From assembly GCA_902727985.1 (NCBI GenBank), contig CACVAY010000013.1, positions 1 to 39,717 on the forward strand: 39,717 nucleotides of DNA, read 5' to 3'. How positions within the stretch are numbered: the first letter of the stretch is position 1; each line of letters begins with the position of its first letter. This document shows positions 8,590-17,524 of this stretch, one piece after another. The notes below the pieces were generated by a model that did no database searches, was not told where the DNA came from, and saw only the letters and a list, made by a program, of their open reading frames with translations. Made by a program: the position numbers and the translations under genes. The DNA is from an uncultured Thiotrichaceae bacterium (GTDB taxonomy: Bacteria; Pseudomonadota; Gammaproteobacteria; Thiotrichales; Thiotrichaceae).

Positions 8590-10191
8590 TTGTCATTTTC
8601 AGAATTTGGATTACATAAGGATATTGTAACCTCACTAGTTAACGCTGGTTATGAACATCCAACACCACTCCAAAAACAACTCATTCCGTTAATCATGGAA
8701 CGTAAGAGCGTCATTATTGATAGCCAAACGGCTGCTGGTAAAACAGGCTCATACCTTATCCCACTGGCAAGCCATTTGATGGTTAAACCCAGCGAAGATT
8801 ATTCTGGCGCAAGGACACTAATCCTGACCTCACGCCGCGACCGTGTTAATCAAATTAATTACACACTAAAGAAAATTATCAATGAACACCCCATAAGAAC
8901 AGGTTTCATTAGTGGTGGTCGCCCTTACCAGCATCAAATGCGCTTACTCAAACGTCCTTTGGATATTTTGATTGCAACACCTGGTAGATTGAACGATTTA
9001 GTGCAAAACAATAAGTCTGACTTTTCAAGTCTAGAAACACTTATTATTGATGATTTCTCGATTATTTATCATCATGGACTTCAGGATTTATGCAAATCTA
9101 TCCTCGAAAAGGCGAATAATGACTGCACCACCATTGCTTTTGTCCAAAGAAATGATCCTTCGGCTGATTTCTTACACAAGCTACTCCCTGTTGCTGAGAA
9201 AGTAGAAGTTCCTGAGGAAAAACACCCCTTACTAAGTGTACCTCAGCATGTTTATATTTCTGACGATCATACCCACAAGATCGCTATCATTGATCAAATG
9301 ATGGATGAATTAAATGATGAGTCATTACTCGTCTTTACCAATTCCAATAAGTCCGCTGAAACATTGCAAGAAAGCCTTGCAAACAATGACCATCAAGCAA
9401 CGATTGCCCATAAAACTGGCTCAGAAACAAAAATCAATGCTGAAGAAAATCCAATCATTATCATCAGCGATCAATCAGGTGTAAATTTTGATGCTCGATC
9501 TTATAAAAATATCATCCATTTCGATTTACCTAAACAAACTAGTGTATTCCAACTCCGCATCACGAATCATGGCTGGGAGGAACTAGAGCGCCCAGCTTCA
9601 ATTTTGGTGGGACCAAGTGATAGAGTTACTCTCAAAAAGATTGAATCAACTGCCGGAGAATCACTAGAGCAACGTAATTTACCCGGCCTTGAAGCTTTAA
9701 ATCCTTACTTACCCACCCCCCTCCTTACACTTGGAAAGAAAGACGGTAAAAAGGGTAAGAAGGGCGCAAAAAACAGTCGACGTGGAAACAGCCATTTAGG
9801 TGGAAAATCCAACAAAAACAACAATCGCCAGAAACAACACAAGGGGCCATATGGGCGCTTAAATGGCGGTATACACCGTAAACGAGACACACAAAACCCT
9901 CAGTCATCCAGCCCAAGTCAAAGAAATGTGAGCGGCAATGGCAATGGCAATGGCAATAGCAATGGCAATAATTATAACAGCCGACCAAAAAGAAACTTTA
10001 ACCAGTCTTCTCCATCCCAAAGCAATTACCGCAAACCTAAATCTGCATTCAACCAAAATCAATCCGATGCAAATTTATCGATGCAAGAGCTTGGTGAACG
10101 CAAACCCGTGAAAAGAAAAGTCGTTATACGCTATAAAGATCGCAAAAAAAGCCAATCCAGAGAAACACCTGAGACACCGACGGGTGAATAA
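8590..10191 (+). CDS. DEAD-box helicase homologue with degenerate catalytic motifs
   Basis: A 533-residue protein, TTG start, with AGGGGAG 8 nt upstream. The fold is that of an RhlE-like DEAD-box RNA helicase: Q motif (GYEHPTPLQKQ, 20-30), P-loop AAGKTG (48-53) and TPGR (130-133). Key motifs are altered. DEAD is DDFS (154-157). Motif Ia PTRELA is replaced by LTSRRDRV. SAT is replaced near 183-187 (AFVQ). The HRIGRTGR arginine-finger motif reads LRITNHGW (322-329), losing the conserved His and both catalytic arginines. ATP may still bind, but coupled hydrolysis and unwinding look unlikely. Residues 360-533 are a disordered basic tail rich in K, R, N, G and Q, typical of RNA-binding extensions. 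The frame is long and intact, so it is a conserved pseudo-enzyme rather than a broken gene. Confidence 0.85.
   Translation: MSFSEFGLHKDIVTSLVNAGYEHPTPLQKQLIPLIMERKSVIIDSQTAAGKTGSYLIPLASHLMVKPSEDYSGARTLILTSRRDRVNQINYTLKKIINEHPIRTGFISGGRPYQHQMRLLKRPLDILIATPGRLNDLVQNNKSDFSSLETLIIDDFSIIYHHGLQDLCKSILEKANNDCTTIAFVQRNDPSADFLHKLLPVAEKVEVPEEKHPLLSVPQHVYISDDHTHKIAIIDQMMDELNDESLLVFTNSNKSAETLQESLANNDHQATIAHKTGSETKINAEENPIIIISDQSGVNFDARSYKNIIHFDLPKQTSVFQLRITNHGWEELERPASILVGPSDRVTLKKIESTAGESLEQRNLPGLEALNPYLPTPLLTLGKKDGKKGKKGAKNSRRGNSHLGGKSNKNNNRQKQHKGPYGRLNGGIHRKRDTQNPQSSSPSQRNVSGNGNGNGNSNGNNYNSRPKRNFNQSSPSQSNYRKPKSAFNQNQSDANLSMQELGERKPVKRKVVIRYKDRKKSQSRETPETPTGE
9934..9972 (+). repeat. In-frame hexanucleotide repeat coding for an Asn-Gly tract
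   Basis: About six tandem copies of GGCAAT (one is AGCAAT) encode alternating Gly and Asn in the disordered tail of the helicase homologue. Slippage would change length by two residues without breaking the frame. Confidence 0.8.
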
Positions 10192-10301
10192 AACTCGCCA
10201 TTCTTCTCGGAATTTTGCTATCACAGTAAAACACCTTCATAATTATATTTCTCCGAATAACACAATGCTCATTCGGTACTGGTTATGTGGGTGTCAGAAT
10301 T

Positions 10302-10502
10302 ATGGATAATATCGAAATAATAAGAGAAAACCTTTCTACTGAAGAAGTCATGCGCATTCGAGAGACTGAAATCAAAAAAGGCAACCGAGTGAATATTAGA
10401 CGTATCCACTCGACATTAGTTGAATTGGAAATCGTATCGCAGTCCGTTATTGACGTTACTCCCTTTGGAAGAACCATCAATAACAAGCCTTCTCTACGAT
10501 AA
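10302..10502 (+). CDS. Small protein of unknown function
   Basis: A 66-residue predicted cytoplasmic protein, MDNIEIIRENLSTEEVMRI onward, charged and without a signal peptide or membrane segment. A GTG at 10287 would add five residues; I prefer the ATG at 10302. No family is recognised. It ends just before a strong hairpin shared with the convergent sppA-like gene. The opposite strand is also open here, so coding status rests on the plausible amino-acid composition and gene-end position. Confidence 0.45.
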   Translation: MDNIEIIRENLSTEEVMRIRETEIKKGNRVNIRRIHSTLVELEIVSQSVIDVTPFGRTINNKPSLR

Positions 10503-10512
10503 TAACACCCTG

Positions 10513-10538
10513 TTATGAATGCCATCAGAGGCATTCAT
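10513..10538. terminator. Bidirectional hairpin between convergent genes
   Basis: TATGAATGCC (10513-10522) pairs perfectly with GGCATTCATA (10529-10538) around a 6-nt loop. It lies between the stops of the small plus-strand gene and the leftward sppA-like gene. There is no long T run on either side. Confidence 0.6.
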
Positions 10539-10549
10539 ACATGATCAAC

Positions 10550-11497
10550 TTAAAAACTCAAGTTAGGTGATAGCTGCATTTCCATTAATACTTGACGAGC
10601 AGATATCTTCACCTGTCCTGACAGCTTATCCAATAACGTTTTAGGTACAATAAAATCAACGGTCTCCTCGGCACCAATCAAGTCTCGGGCAACTTCTTTA
10701 ACGGTTTTAAAGTCATCAACCAAGCCTAAGTCTTTCGCTGCTAAACCTGCCCAAAATAAACCACTAAAAATATCATCTGACGATGTCAAACGATCTCCTC
10801 TTCCCTGCTTTACAGCATCAATGAACTGCTGATGCGTAGAGGCCAACATCGTTCTTAGATGTTCAACTTCAGCCTCAGCAACCGGGCGAAAAGGATCCAA
10901 CATCGCTTTGTGTTTTCCAGCGGTTACTTGCCGGCTTTCTATACCTAGCTTTTTAGCTGCCTCAACAACACCAAAACTATCTAAACGAACACCTATCGAA
11001 CCAACGATACTCGACTTATTGGCAAAAATGTCCGTTGCTGCAGCAGCAATATAATAACCACCTGACGCACCAACATCTTCGATAACTGCATATACAGGAA
11101 TATCAGGGTATGCAGCACGCAGACGTACAATTTCATCATAAATCATTGCTGACTGGACTGCGCTTCCACCTGGACTATTGATGCGCAACACAACGCCTTT
11201 GGTTCGCGAATCTTCAAATGCATCATTCAGCGCACCGCCAACAACATCAAGACTGGCCTCTGCACCATCCATAATGACACCTTTAACATCAACAACCGCA
11301 GTAATCTCTGCCGCTGTTGTCAAGCGCTGCCCCTGACTTGCAATACCACCAACGACGCCCATGAAAATTAAGACACCAATTAGAATAAACAGCAAACGAA
11401 AGAAAATATTCCATCGCCGAGCTCTTTTTTGTTCATTAATCCCTTCAATAGCGATTCTTTCCAGGGATTTAATGGCAGTTTGTTCGTTATCGTTCAT
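10550..11497 (-). CDS. sppA: S49-family membrane peptidase (SppA-like, short form)
   Basis: A 315-residue signal-peptide-peptidase-type serine protease with an N-terminal membrane anchor (about 30-50) and its active domain outside the membrane. The nucleophile is S145 in GASGGYYIA and the general base is probably K197 in AGKHKAMLDPF, the Ser-Lys dyad of family S49. The oxyanion strand is INSPGGSAVQSA (about 107-118). It is roughly half the length of E. coli SppA, matching the single-domain form. An upstream ATG at 11539 would add 14 residues, but the start at 11497 (MNDNEQTAIK) leaves a small 11-bp overlap with the HAD gene and is preferred. It is the last gene of the rluC operon. Likely substrates are cleaved signal peptides or small membrane proteins. 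Confidence 0.85.
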   Translation of the reverse strand: MNDNEQTAIKSLERIAIEGINEQKRARRWNIFFRLLFILIGVLIFMGVVGGIASQGQRLTTAAEITAVVDVKGVIMDGAEASLDVVGGALNDAFEDSRTKGVVLRINSPGGSAVQSAMIYDEIVRLRAAYPDIPVYAVIEDVGASGGYYIAAAATDIFANKSSIVGSIGVRLDSFGVVEAAKKLGIESRQVTAGKHKAMLDPFRPVAEAEVEHLRTMLASTHQQFIDAVKQGRGDRLTSSDDIFSGLFWAGLAAKDLGLVDDFKTVKEVARDLIGAEETVDFIVPKTLLDKLSGQVKISARQVLMEMQLSPNLSF

Positions 11498-12149
11498 TGT
11501 TATGTAACCATTCAGGAATTTGAGAAAATGCATCAACAAAACCCACAGGCTTGTGTAATGCTAGACGTTCACGACTGTGTACACCAAAGGTAGCAGCCAG
11601 CCCATGCATATTCGCATTCACAGCCATTTGCATATCGTATTCGGTATCACCTATCATCAACGCCCTCGAGGCTTTTATATTGTGATCAATCAGTATTTCT
11701 TCAAGCATTTTTGGGTGAGGCTTGGAAAAGGTTTCTTCCGCGCAGTAATTCACGGGGAAATAGTCTTTTAATCCAGATTCATTCAATACCTTATCCAAAC
11801 CACGTCGAGATTTCCCAGTAGCAATGGCCATATCATAGCCATCTGATTGCAAGTCCGCCAAGATAGGTTCAACCTGCTCAAACAGAGGACTAGGCGTGTC
11901 ATTCCTAAACAAAAAATGATCACGAAACGCTTCAGAAAACGCATCAACAAACTCGGGCGAAGCCTCAGGATATAAAGCCAAGACAGCCTCCGACAACCCC
12001 AAACCAATGACATTACGCTGCTCTTCATAGGTTTTTGGAAGCGCTGACAACTCATCTATCGCGGATTGCAGGGAGGCGCAGATATTGGCAACAGAATCCA
12101 TAATGGTTCCGTCCCAATCGAAAATTAATACTTTATAAGATGATGTCAT
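11487..12149 (-). CDS. HAD-superfamily phosphatase (phosphoglycolate-phosphatase-like)
   Basis: A 220-residue HAD subfamily IA hydrolase. Motif I is FDWDGTIMDS (nucleophile D11, acid D13), motif II is ATGKSRRG, motif III lysine is in FSKPHPKM, and motif IV is MIGDTEYDM. A helical cap fills the region between motifs I and II. The ATG overlaps the end of rluC by 4 bp, so translation is probably coupled. The same HAD gene follows rluC in Pseudomonas and other gammaproteobacteria. The physiological substrate is not known; a role in removing 2-phosphoglycolate or nucleotide monophosphates is only suggested by the family. Confidence 0.88.
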   Translation of the reverse strand: MTSSYKVLIFDWDGTIMDSVANICASLQSAIDELSALPKTYEEQRNVIGLGLSEAVLALYPEASPEFVDAFSEAFRDHFLFRNDTPSPLFEQVEPILADLQSDGYDMAIATGKSRRGLDKVLNESGLKDYFPVNYCAEETFSKPHPKMLEEILIDHNIKASRALMIGDTEYDMQMAVNANMHGLAATFGVHSRERLALHKPVGFVDAFSQIPEWLHNNER

Positions 12150-13090
12150 AGCGCTAACGGTAAATCATTCGGTAGAGGTATTTCCAATGAATATTGTTGC
12201 TGTGAGGTTTCTAGAAAAAACTGTACTGCAAACGAATGCAAAAAGAGACGTTTTATTCCATGGTTCTTTTTAAATATTCTATTGATAGCAAAATTACCGT
12301 ACCGATCGTCACCAATAATGGGTAACTCCAAATGAGCAAGTTGAGCTCTAATTTGATGCATCCTTCCGGTCAATAACGTCACTTCCATCAAGGTAGCATC
12401 ATCGAAATACTCTCTAGGTTTGAAAATACTTTCCGCAAGCTTCCCCTCTTCTGCAACCTGTACTTTACCTGTTTGGTGCTTACTGGTTTTTGATAGTACA
12501 TGCGTCACTTTACGTTCACCACCACGCCAGTGACCGCTCACCAATGCAAGATAATGCTTATCAATGCCACCCGTTTTAAAAAGCTCATGCAACTCAAGCA
12601 AGGCCGGGCGGGTTTTTGCTAAAATCACCAAGCCACTCGTATCTCTATCCAAACGATGCGCAAGTTCCAGAAATGGCGCATTAGCCCTCAACTGCCGAAA
12701 CATCTCAATCAGCCCCAACTTAATGCCACTACCACCATGCACAGCCATACCTGATGGTTTGTTAACAATGATGACATGATTATCCTCCAGCACGATAGCC
12801 CTGGCTAATCTCTCTAATTCATGCACATGAGCAGTAACATTTTCTTTTTGCTCGACATGCTTAATCGGAGGAATTCTTACCAGCTCACCTAGTTTCAACT
12901 TCCGGGTAGGTTTAACGCGCTTTTTATCAACCCTGACTTCCCCTTTCCGCAAAATTCGATATACATAGGATCGAGGTATATTTTTTATGGTTTTTAGTAA
13001 AAAATTATCCACACGCTGACCATCACTCGCCTCATCAACAGTAATAAACGAAACGTTCGCAAACGGTGTAGATTGATCATCATTTTCCAT
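12146..13090 (-). CDS. rluC: 23S rRNA pseudouridine synthase RluC
   Basis: A 314-residue RluA-family enzyme. It has an N-terminal S4 RNA-binding domain (GQRVDNFLLK to RILRKGEVRVDKKR, about 24-60) and the catalytic domain with HRLDRDTSGLVIL, in which D148 attacks the uridine. The later LLTGRMHQIRAQL motif is also intact. RluC modifies U955, U2504 and U2580 (E. coli numbering) near the peptidyl-transferase centre. It is transcribed away from rne, an arrangement conserved in gammaproteobacteria, and leads the rluC-HAD-sppA operon. The specific RluC rather than RluA or RluD call rests on length, the S4 domain and the rne neighbourhood. Confidence 0.9.
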   Translation of the reverse strand: MENDDQSTPFANVSFITVDEASDGQRVDNFLLKTIKNIPRSYVYRILRKGEVRVDKKRVKPTRKLKLGELVRIPPIKHVEQKENVTAHVHELERLARAIVLEDNHVIIVNKPSGMAVHGGSGIKLGLIEMFRQLRANAPFLELAHRLDRDTSGLVILAKTRPALLELHELFKTGGIDKHYLALVSGHWRGGERKVTHVLSKTSKHQTGKVQVAEEGKLAESIFKPREYFDDATLMEVTLLTGRMHQIRAQLAHLELPIIGDDRYGNFAINRIFKKNHGIKRLFLHSFAVQFFLETSQQQYSLEIPLPNDLPLAL

Positions 13091-13225
13091 AGATACAGTA
13101 TCGCTTACCTCAGTAACGACTTCAACTTAGAGAACTCTCTTAAAGACAATCTCTTAACAAAATCTAAAACATTGATTTTCTGTCATCTCCTGCAACTCAC
13201 TCATAAACACTACTTAATACAAAAA

Positions 13226-13254
13226 TTGAATAAAGACGCATAAATTGTTATATT
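13226..13254 (+). promoter_or_regulatory. Candidate sigma-70 promoter for the rne leader
   Basis: TTGAAT (13226-13231) and TATATT (13249-13254) are separated by exactly 17 bp. Transcription would start near 13261, giving a leader of about 990 nt before the rne start codon. Confidence 0.55.
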
Positions 13255-13260
13255 GCAACG

Positions 13261-14253
13261 CTATGTTTTGGTGACGTTTAGAGGAGTAAACTCCCAACGC
13301 ATATGAATTCACTATAAGTTGTACAAATGAGCAACTTATGTTTCTGATTATATTCAGAAAGAAAAAACTCTGACTGTTGCTTTTTGTAAAACAGTCAACC
13401 GTAAATTAACTATAGTTCCATTGACTAGAATCTTAGAACTGAAGTAAAACGTTTGAAGCTGCAAAGTCGTAGTTACGACAGCTGGTTGACACAATCGATA
13501 ATGCGAGGCTTGCAAAGAGGCTAAAACACATCTCATGCAGCAACACAACATCCAACCTCTTCAAACTGGATACTGATAAATCAGGTTATTCGAACCACAG
13601 ATAGCAACATAGAAAAAATTTAATGTTACGTAAGAACAAGGTAAACTTCTCTTGAATTGAAGAGAAATTACAATAACTTAAATGCGAGAAAGCATTAAGT
13701 TGTTTGGTGAACACGTATATCGCTAATGCAATTGGCAATACACTTGAGAAAAAGCTCAAAAAAATGATACATAGGAATGTACATAACTTATGATTGCCCT
13801 ACCATCTGCATAACATACACCACCAAAAAGTAATAAAGTTCACTTGATCAATACGTTACATTCACAACCATTTTTGGGGGCAGATATTAGCGATTCTGCC
13901 CACAACATACTCATGTGCAAGTAATTGATTCTATAATACATCGTTTAGCCTCCTTACAACCTGACTGGTAATAGCTATTTTCACAGGTTGTATCTAAGTT
14001 TTTTTTGAAGGATCACTAATTTAGTGAAACAAGGTGACATCTCTGTTTCCGAGAATATTCAGTTTATTAGGATGAAAACACCATCCAATGACTATGAAAT
14101 AATTAAACTGAATAACTCGTGCAAAAATATGAGCTTAAAAACACCTTCCTAGCAAAGCCGGTCATTGAGTGATGCACTGATAATAAAGCGAACAACGCTA
14201 AATATATCGTGCACACACATTTTATCCTGGAACTATACAAACAGGATACATTA
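13261..14253 (+). other. Long structured leader region of rne
   Basis: About 1 kb without a credible gene precedes rne. It carries a series of strong hairpins: ATAAGTTG/CAACTTAT (13314-13339), TTCTCTT/AAGAGAA (13647-13666), AACTTAAATGC/GCATTAAGTT (13675-13701), GGGCAGA/TCTGCCC (13878-13901) and TACAACCTG/CAGGTTGTA (13955-13992), the last followed by eight T at 13999-14006. In E. coli the rne 5' leader (361 nt) binds RNase E and autoregulates its own decay. A similar but longer device is the natural inference here. I could not match it base by base to the known rne5 element. Confidence 0.5.
13955..14006 (+). terminator. Terminator-like hairpin inside the rne leader
   Basis: A perfect 9-bp stem TACAACCTG / CAGGTTGTA with a 20-nt loop is followed after six bases by eight T. 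It lies about 250 bp upstream of rne. It could attenuate rne transcription, end a separate small RNA, or be an RNase E landing site. Confidence 0.45.
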
Positions 14254-17200
14254 ATGAAACGAATTTTAATCAACGCCACGCAACAGGAAGAAATCCGTGT
14301 TGCTATGGTAGATGGCCAATTCATGTATGACTTGGACATTGAACAAACCAACAAAACCCAGAAAAAAGCAAACATTTATAAAGGGATTATCACCCGAGTA
14401 GAACCAAGTCTTAATGCCGCTTTCATTAACTATGGCGCAGAACGTCACGGATTTCTCCCTTTCAAAGAAATTTCTCGTGAGTACTGGAGGAAAGATGCCA
14501 AAACTGAAGGTCGCCCTTTAATCAAAGATGTTATTAAAGAAGGGCAAGAAGTACTTATCCAAATTGAAAAAGAAGAACGAGGCAACAAAGGTGCAAGTTT
14601 AACAACCTTCATTAGTTTGGCAGGTCGTTTTCTGGTATTGATGCCTAACAATCCACGCGCTGGTGGCGTATCACGCCGCATCGAGGGAGAAGATAGACAT
14701 CGCATCAAAAAACAATTAAGTGAGTTAGATATTGAAGAAGGTGGTGCAATTGTTCGTACTGCCGGTCTTGGGCGAGAAGTTGAGGAGCTATCTTGGGACT
14801 TGGAATACCTCAAAATGCTCTGGAGCGCTATTGGTTTCGCGTATAAGCAACATCAGGCTCCGACTCTCCTCTATCAAGAAAGCAATTTAATCATTCGAAC
14901 CTTACGTGACTACTTCCGCCACGATATCGGCGAAATCATGCTGGATAATGAAGCGATTTATAACCAAGCGCGTGAATTCGTTAAAGCAGTCATGCCAAAC
15001 AACTTAAATAAACTAAAACTTTACACGGATAAAAGTGTACCTCTCTTTAGTCGCTATCAAGTTGAACATCAAATTGAGTCTGCTTTTGATCGTGAAGTCA
15101 CACTTCCATCTGGTGGGGCCATTGTTATCGACCATACCGAAGCACTGATCTCTATTGATATCAACTCAGCCCGCGCAACAAAAGGCAGTGATATTGAAGA
15201 AACTGCCTACAACACCAACCTTGAAGCAGCAGCAGAGATTGCACGCCAATTACGTCTGCGGGATATCGGGGGGCTTATCGTCATCGACTTCATCGACATG
15301 ATGCCAAACCGTAATCAACGCGGTGTTGAGAAGAAACTACGTGAGCTTCTCAAGCTTGACCGTGCACGTGTACAAATCGGCCGCATCTCACGCTTTGGAC
15401 TGCTGGAAATGTCGCGTCAGCGCCTTCGTCCATCTTTGGGGGAAGCTAGCCAGATTGTCTGCCCACGTTGCAGTGGCCAAGGCACATTTCGTGGCGTTGA
15501 ATCATTAGCTTTATCGATCTTACGTTTGATCGAAGAAGAAGCGATGAAAGACAAAACTCATCAGGTTTCTGTACAAGTTCCTGTTGAAGTAGCCAGCTTT
15601 CTGTTGAATGAAAAACGCCCCGCAATTAGCAAGCTGGAAACACGCCATTCCATTCAAGTGGTTATTTTACCTAACCCGCACCTCACGACCCCTCACTTTG
15701 AGATCAATCGTTTCCGCTCACAAGATAAGGAAGCATTATCGAAAACCAGCTATCAGCAGATCGATAAAATAGAACAAGATATTGAAGTCGAGCAAAGTCA
15801 ACAAGCAAAAAATCCAAACATCAGTCAAGCGGAAGTGCCTGCAATCAAGCAAGTTATTCCCCAACAACCTGCACCTCTACAACCAACGGAGCCAGTAAAA
15901 AAGACATCGGAAAAAGCAACTGGTGGATTTTTTAGTCGCGTATTCGGGAGTTTATTCGGCGGAGATAGTAAAGCTGAAGAAGTGCCAACATCAACAAAAG
16001 ATGCTCCTAAGAAGAAAGCGCCCATCCAAAAGCAACCATCTGCTCAAAAACAGCCGTCTAATCAAAGGAAAACTCAGCAAAGCCACAAGACTACGAGTAC
16101 GGGTCACCAGCGAAGAAGACCTGCACAAAGCCAAACCAACAACCGTAACAAACAAAATCCGCAGAATAATAACAACCAGAATCAAGATCAACAAAAACGA
16201 AACAACAACCCGCAAGCTAACAAAAATACTGCAAATAAACGCCCACAGCAGAATAAGGCGCAACAGAAAAAGACACAACATCAAAAAAACACACCTAAGC
16301 CGCAAATAGAAGACACAAAGCAAGTGAAAGAAGCTGCTAAGGATCATCAAACTTCAGCTCAGACTGACAATAACAATTCGCAAAATACACAGGAAAACAA
16401 ACAACAAAAAAATAGTCGTACGCGAGGAAATCGTCGCGGTCAAAATAATCGCCGAAACAACCGCAATCAGAACAGGAGACCAAATCCCGAGAAGCAAAAA
16501 CTTGTCGAAACTCATGAGCAGCAGCTTGACCAAACACCTGTAGAAATAACCATTCCTACACCAAAAATTGCATCAAGTAGTCAAAAACCAGCTAAACCAA
16601 AGAAACAGCCTGCTCAGACGACAACATCTGATGTTTCAACGGATAAAGCGACTGCGACTGCAACAAATACTCCGGTTGAGACTACAACTTCCGAGAAGCC
16701 TTCACAGAAACAGCAACCTAGACGGAAAAAACCCCAAGCAAAAACACCCGCTAAAGAACCGACTAGAAAGAATGTTGTAAAGGAAAAGTCTGATACAGGC
16801 AACGCCGAAAACAAGCAACCCATAAACAACCCAACCCCGAAAAAGAAAAAACCTCAGACTAAAACCCCAGTGACAAGCGTAAAAAAAGAAGCTAAACCAG
16901 ACACCAACGAGACACAACCTAAACACGAGCCTATAGAAAAAACACCAATAAAACCTATTCCGCAAAAGACAAAAGTCGCTTCTAAAACAGATACACCTGT
17001 GGAAAACGTTAAACCACCAGTATCTAAAAAATCAGCAACGCCAGCAAATGAAAGCGTTGACCAAAAAACTGAAACTTCCACTAAAAAAGCCCCCAAGGTA
17101 AGCCCCCCTAAACCTGATGTTACTAAGGAAGGCGCTAAAGTTACTGACAAAAAAGGAATTATTGAAGAAAAAGTACAAGCAATACCTAAAAAGCCTAAGC

Positions 17201-17298
17201 CCGACACAAAAACATCACCAAAAGAATCAGCCATGGGCGGAGAAACCGCGAAACCTATCGCTACGCCGGTCGCAGAGAGTAAAGCTAACGAAAGTTAA
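14254..17298 (+). CDS. rne: Ribonuclease E
   Basis: A 1014-residue endonuclease, the scaffold of the RNA degradosome and main initiator of mRNA decay. The start [17 protein letters not shown] matches E. coli RNase E and has AGGA 7 nt upstream; a longer frame from 14209 lacks this support. The catalytic half has the S1 domain (about 37-125), 5'-sensor, and DNase I-like active site with D302 (DINSARAT) and D345 (DFIDM). The zinc-link CPRCSGQG has C403 and C406. Residues 557-570 ([14 protein letters not shown]) form an amphipathic stretch like the segment A membrane anchor. The remaining tail is low-complexity, rich in K, P, Q, N and T, with an Arg-rich RNA-binding patch ([15 protein letters not shown]). 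Degradosome partner sites are not recognisable by eye. Confidence 0.95.
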   Translation: MKRILINATQQEEIRVAMVDGQFMYDLDIEQTNKTQKKANIYKGIITRVEPSLNAAFINYGAERHGFLPFKEISREYWRKDAKTEGRPLIKDVIKEGQEVLIQIEKEERGNKGASLTTFISLAGRFLVLMPNNPRAGGVSRRIEGEDRHRIKKQLSELDIEEGGAIVRTAGLGREVEELSWDLEYLKMLWSAIGFAYKQHQAPTLLYQESNLIIRTLRDYFRHDIGEIMLDNEAIYNQAREFVKAVMPNNLNKLKLYTDKSVPLFSRYQVEHQIESAFDREVTLPSGGAIVIDHTEALISIDINSARATKGSDIEETAYNTNLEAAAEIARQLRLRDIGGLIVIDFIDMMPNRNQRGVEKKLRELLKLDRARVQIGRISRFGLLEMSRQRLRPSLGEASQIVCPRCSGQGTFRGVESLALSILRLIEEEAMKDKTHQVSVQVPVEVASFLLNEKRPAISKLETRHSIQVVILPNPHLTTPHFEINRFRSQDKEALSKTSYQQIDKIEQDIEVEQSQQAKNPNISQAEVPAIKQVIPQQPAPLQPTEPVKKTSEKATGGFFSRVFGSLFGGDSKAEEVPTSTKDAPKKKAPIQKQPSAQKQPSNQRKTQQSHKTTSTGHQRRRPAQSQTNNRNKQNPQNNNNQNQDQQKRNNNPQANKNTANKRPQQNKAQQKKTQHQKNTPKPQIEDTKQVKEAAKDHQTSAQTDNNNSQNTQENKQQKNSRTRGNRRGQNNRRNNRNQNRRPNPEKQKLVETHEQQLDQTPVEITIPTPKIASSSQKPAKPKKQPAQTTTSDVSTDKATATATNTPVETTTSEKPSQKQQPRRKKPQAKTPAKEPTRKNVVKEKSDTGNAENKQPINNPTPKKKKPQTKTPVTSVKKEAKPDTNETQPKHEPIEKTPIKPIPQKTKVASKTDTPVENVKPPVSKKSATPANESVDQKTETSTKKAPKVSPPKPDVTKEGAKVTDKKGIIEEKVQAIPKKPKPDTKTSPKESAMGGETAKPIATPVAESKANES

Positions 17299-17322
17299 TC
17301 ATCTATAGCAACGTTAAAAAAC

Positions 17323-17359
17323 TGACGGTTACTGCTGACACTATTCACAGTAGCCGTCA
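17323..17359 (+). terminator. Hairpin after rne
   Basis: TGACGGTTACTG (17323-17334) pairs with CAGTAGCCGTCA (17348-17359), 12 bp with one G-T wobble and a 13-nt loop, 25 bp past the rne stop. There is no T run, so it may act as an mRNA end stabiliser or a Rho-assisted terminator. The rest of the rne-dioxygenase gap shows nothing further. Confidence 0.5.
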
Positions 17360-17524
17360 ACTCCTCCCCTCTCCAACATCGCAACACACGTCTTGCATGA
17401 GCCATTTTGATTAGAGCACCACTCTTTTCTGCACTTTTCATCCCATATCCTATAATCACTCAAATAAATCCTGTTATCCCATAACCCTTAAGTAAAACCT
17501 CTCAGTAATATAACGTTTGCGCCA

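Noticed and set aside
10283-10534. Minus-strand ORF opposite the small gene at 10302
   Set aside because: It runs through the shared hairpin at 10513-10538 and has no good start context; the plus-strand frame is the better candidate.
13354-13551. 65-codon minus-strand ORF in the rne leader
   Set aside because: Odd composition rich in Cys and Leu, no ribosome site, and it lies across a structured leader region.
15923-16970. Several open frames on both strands over the 3' half of rne
   Set aside because: They arise from the low-complexity Lys/Gln/Asn/Pro coding of the RNase E tail and lack start signals.
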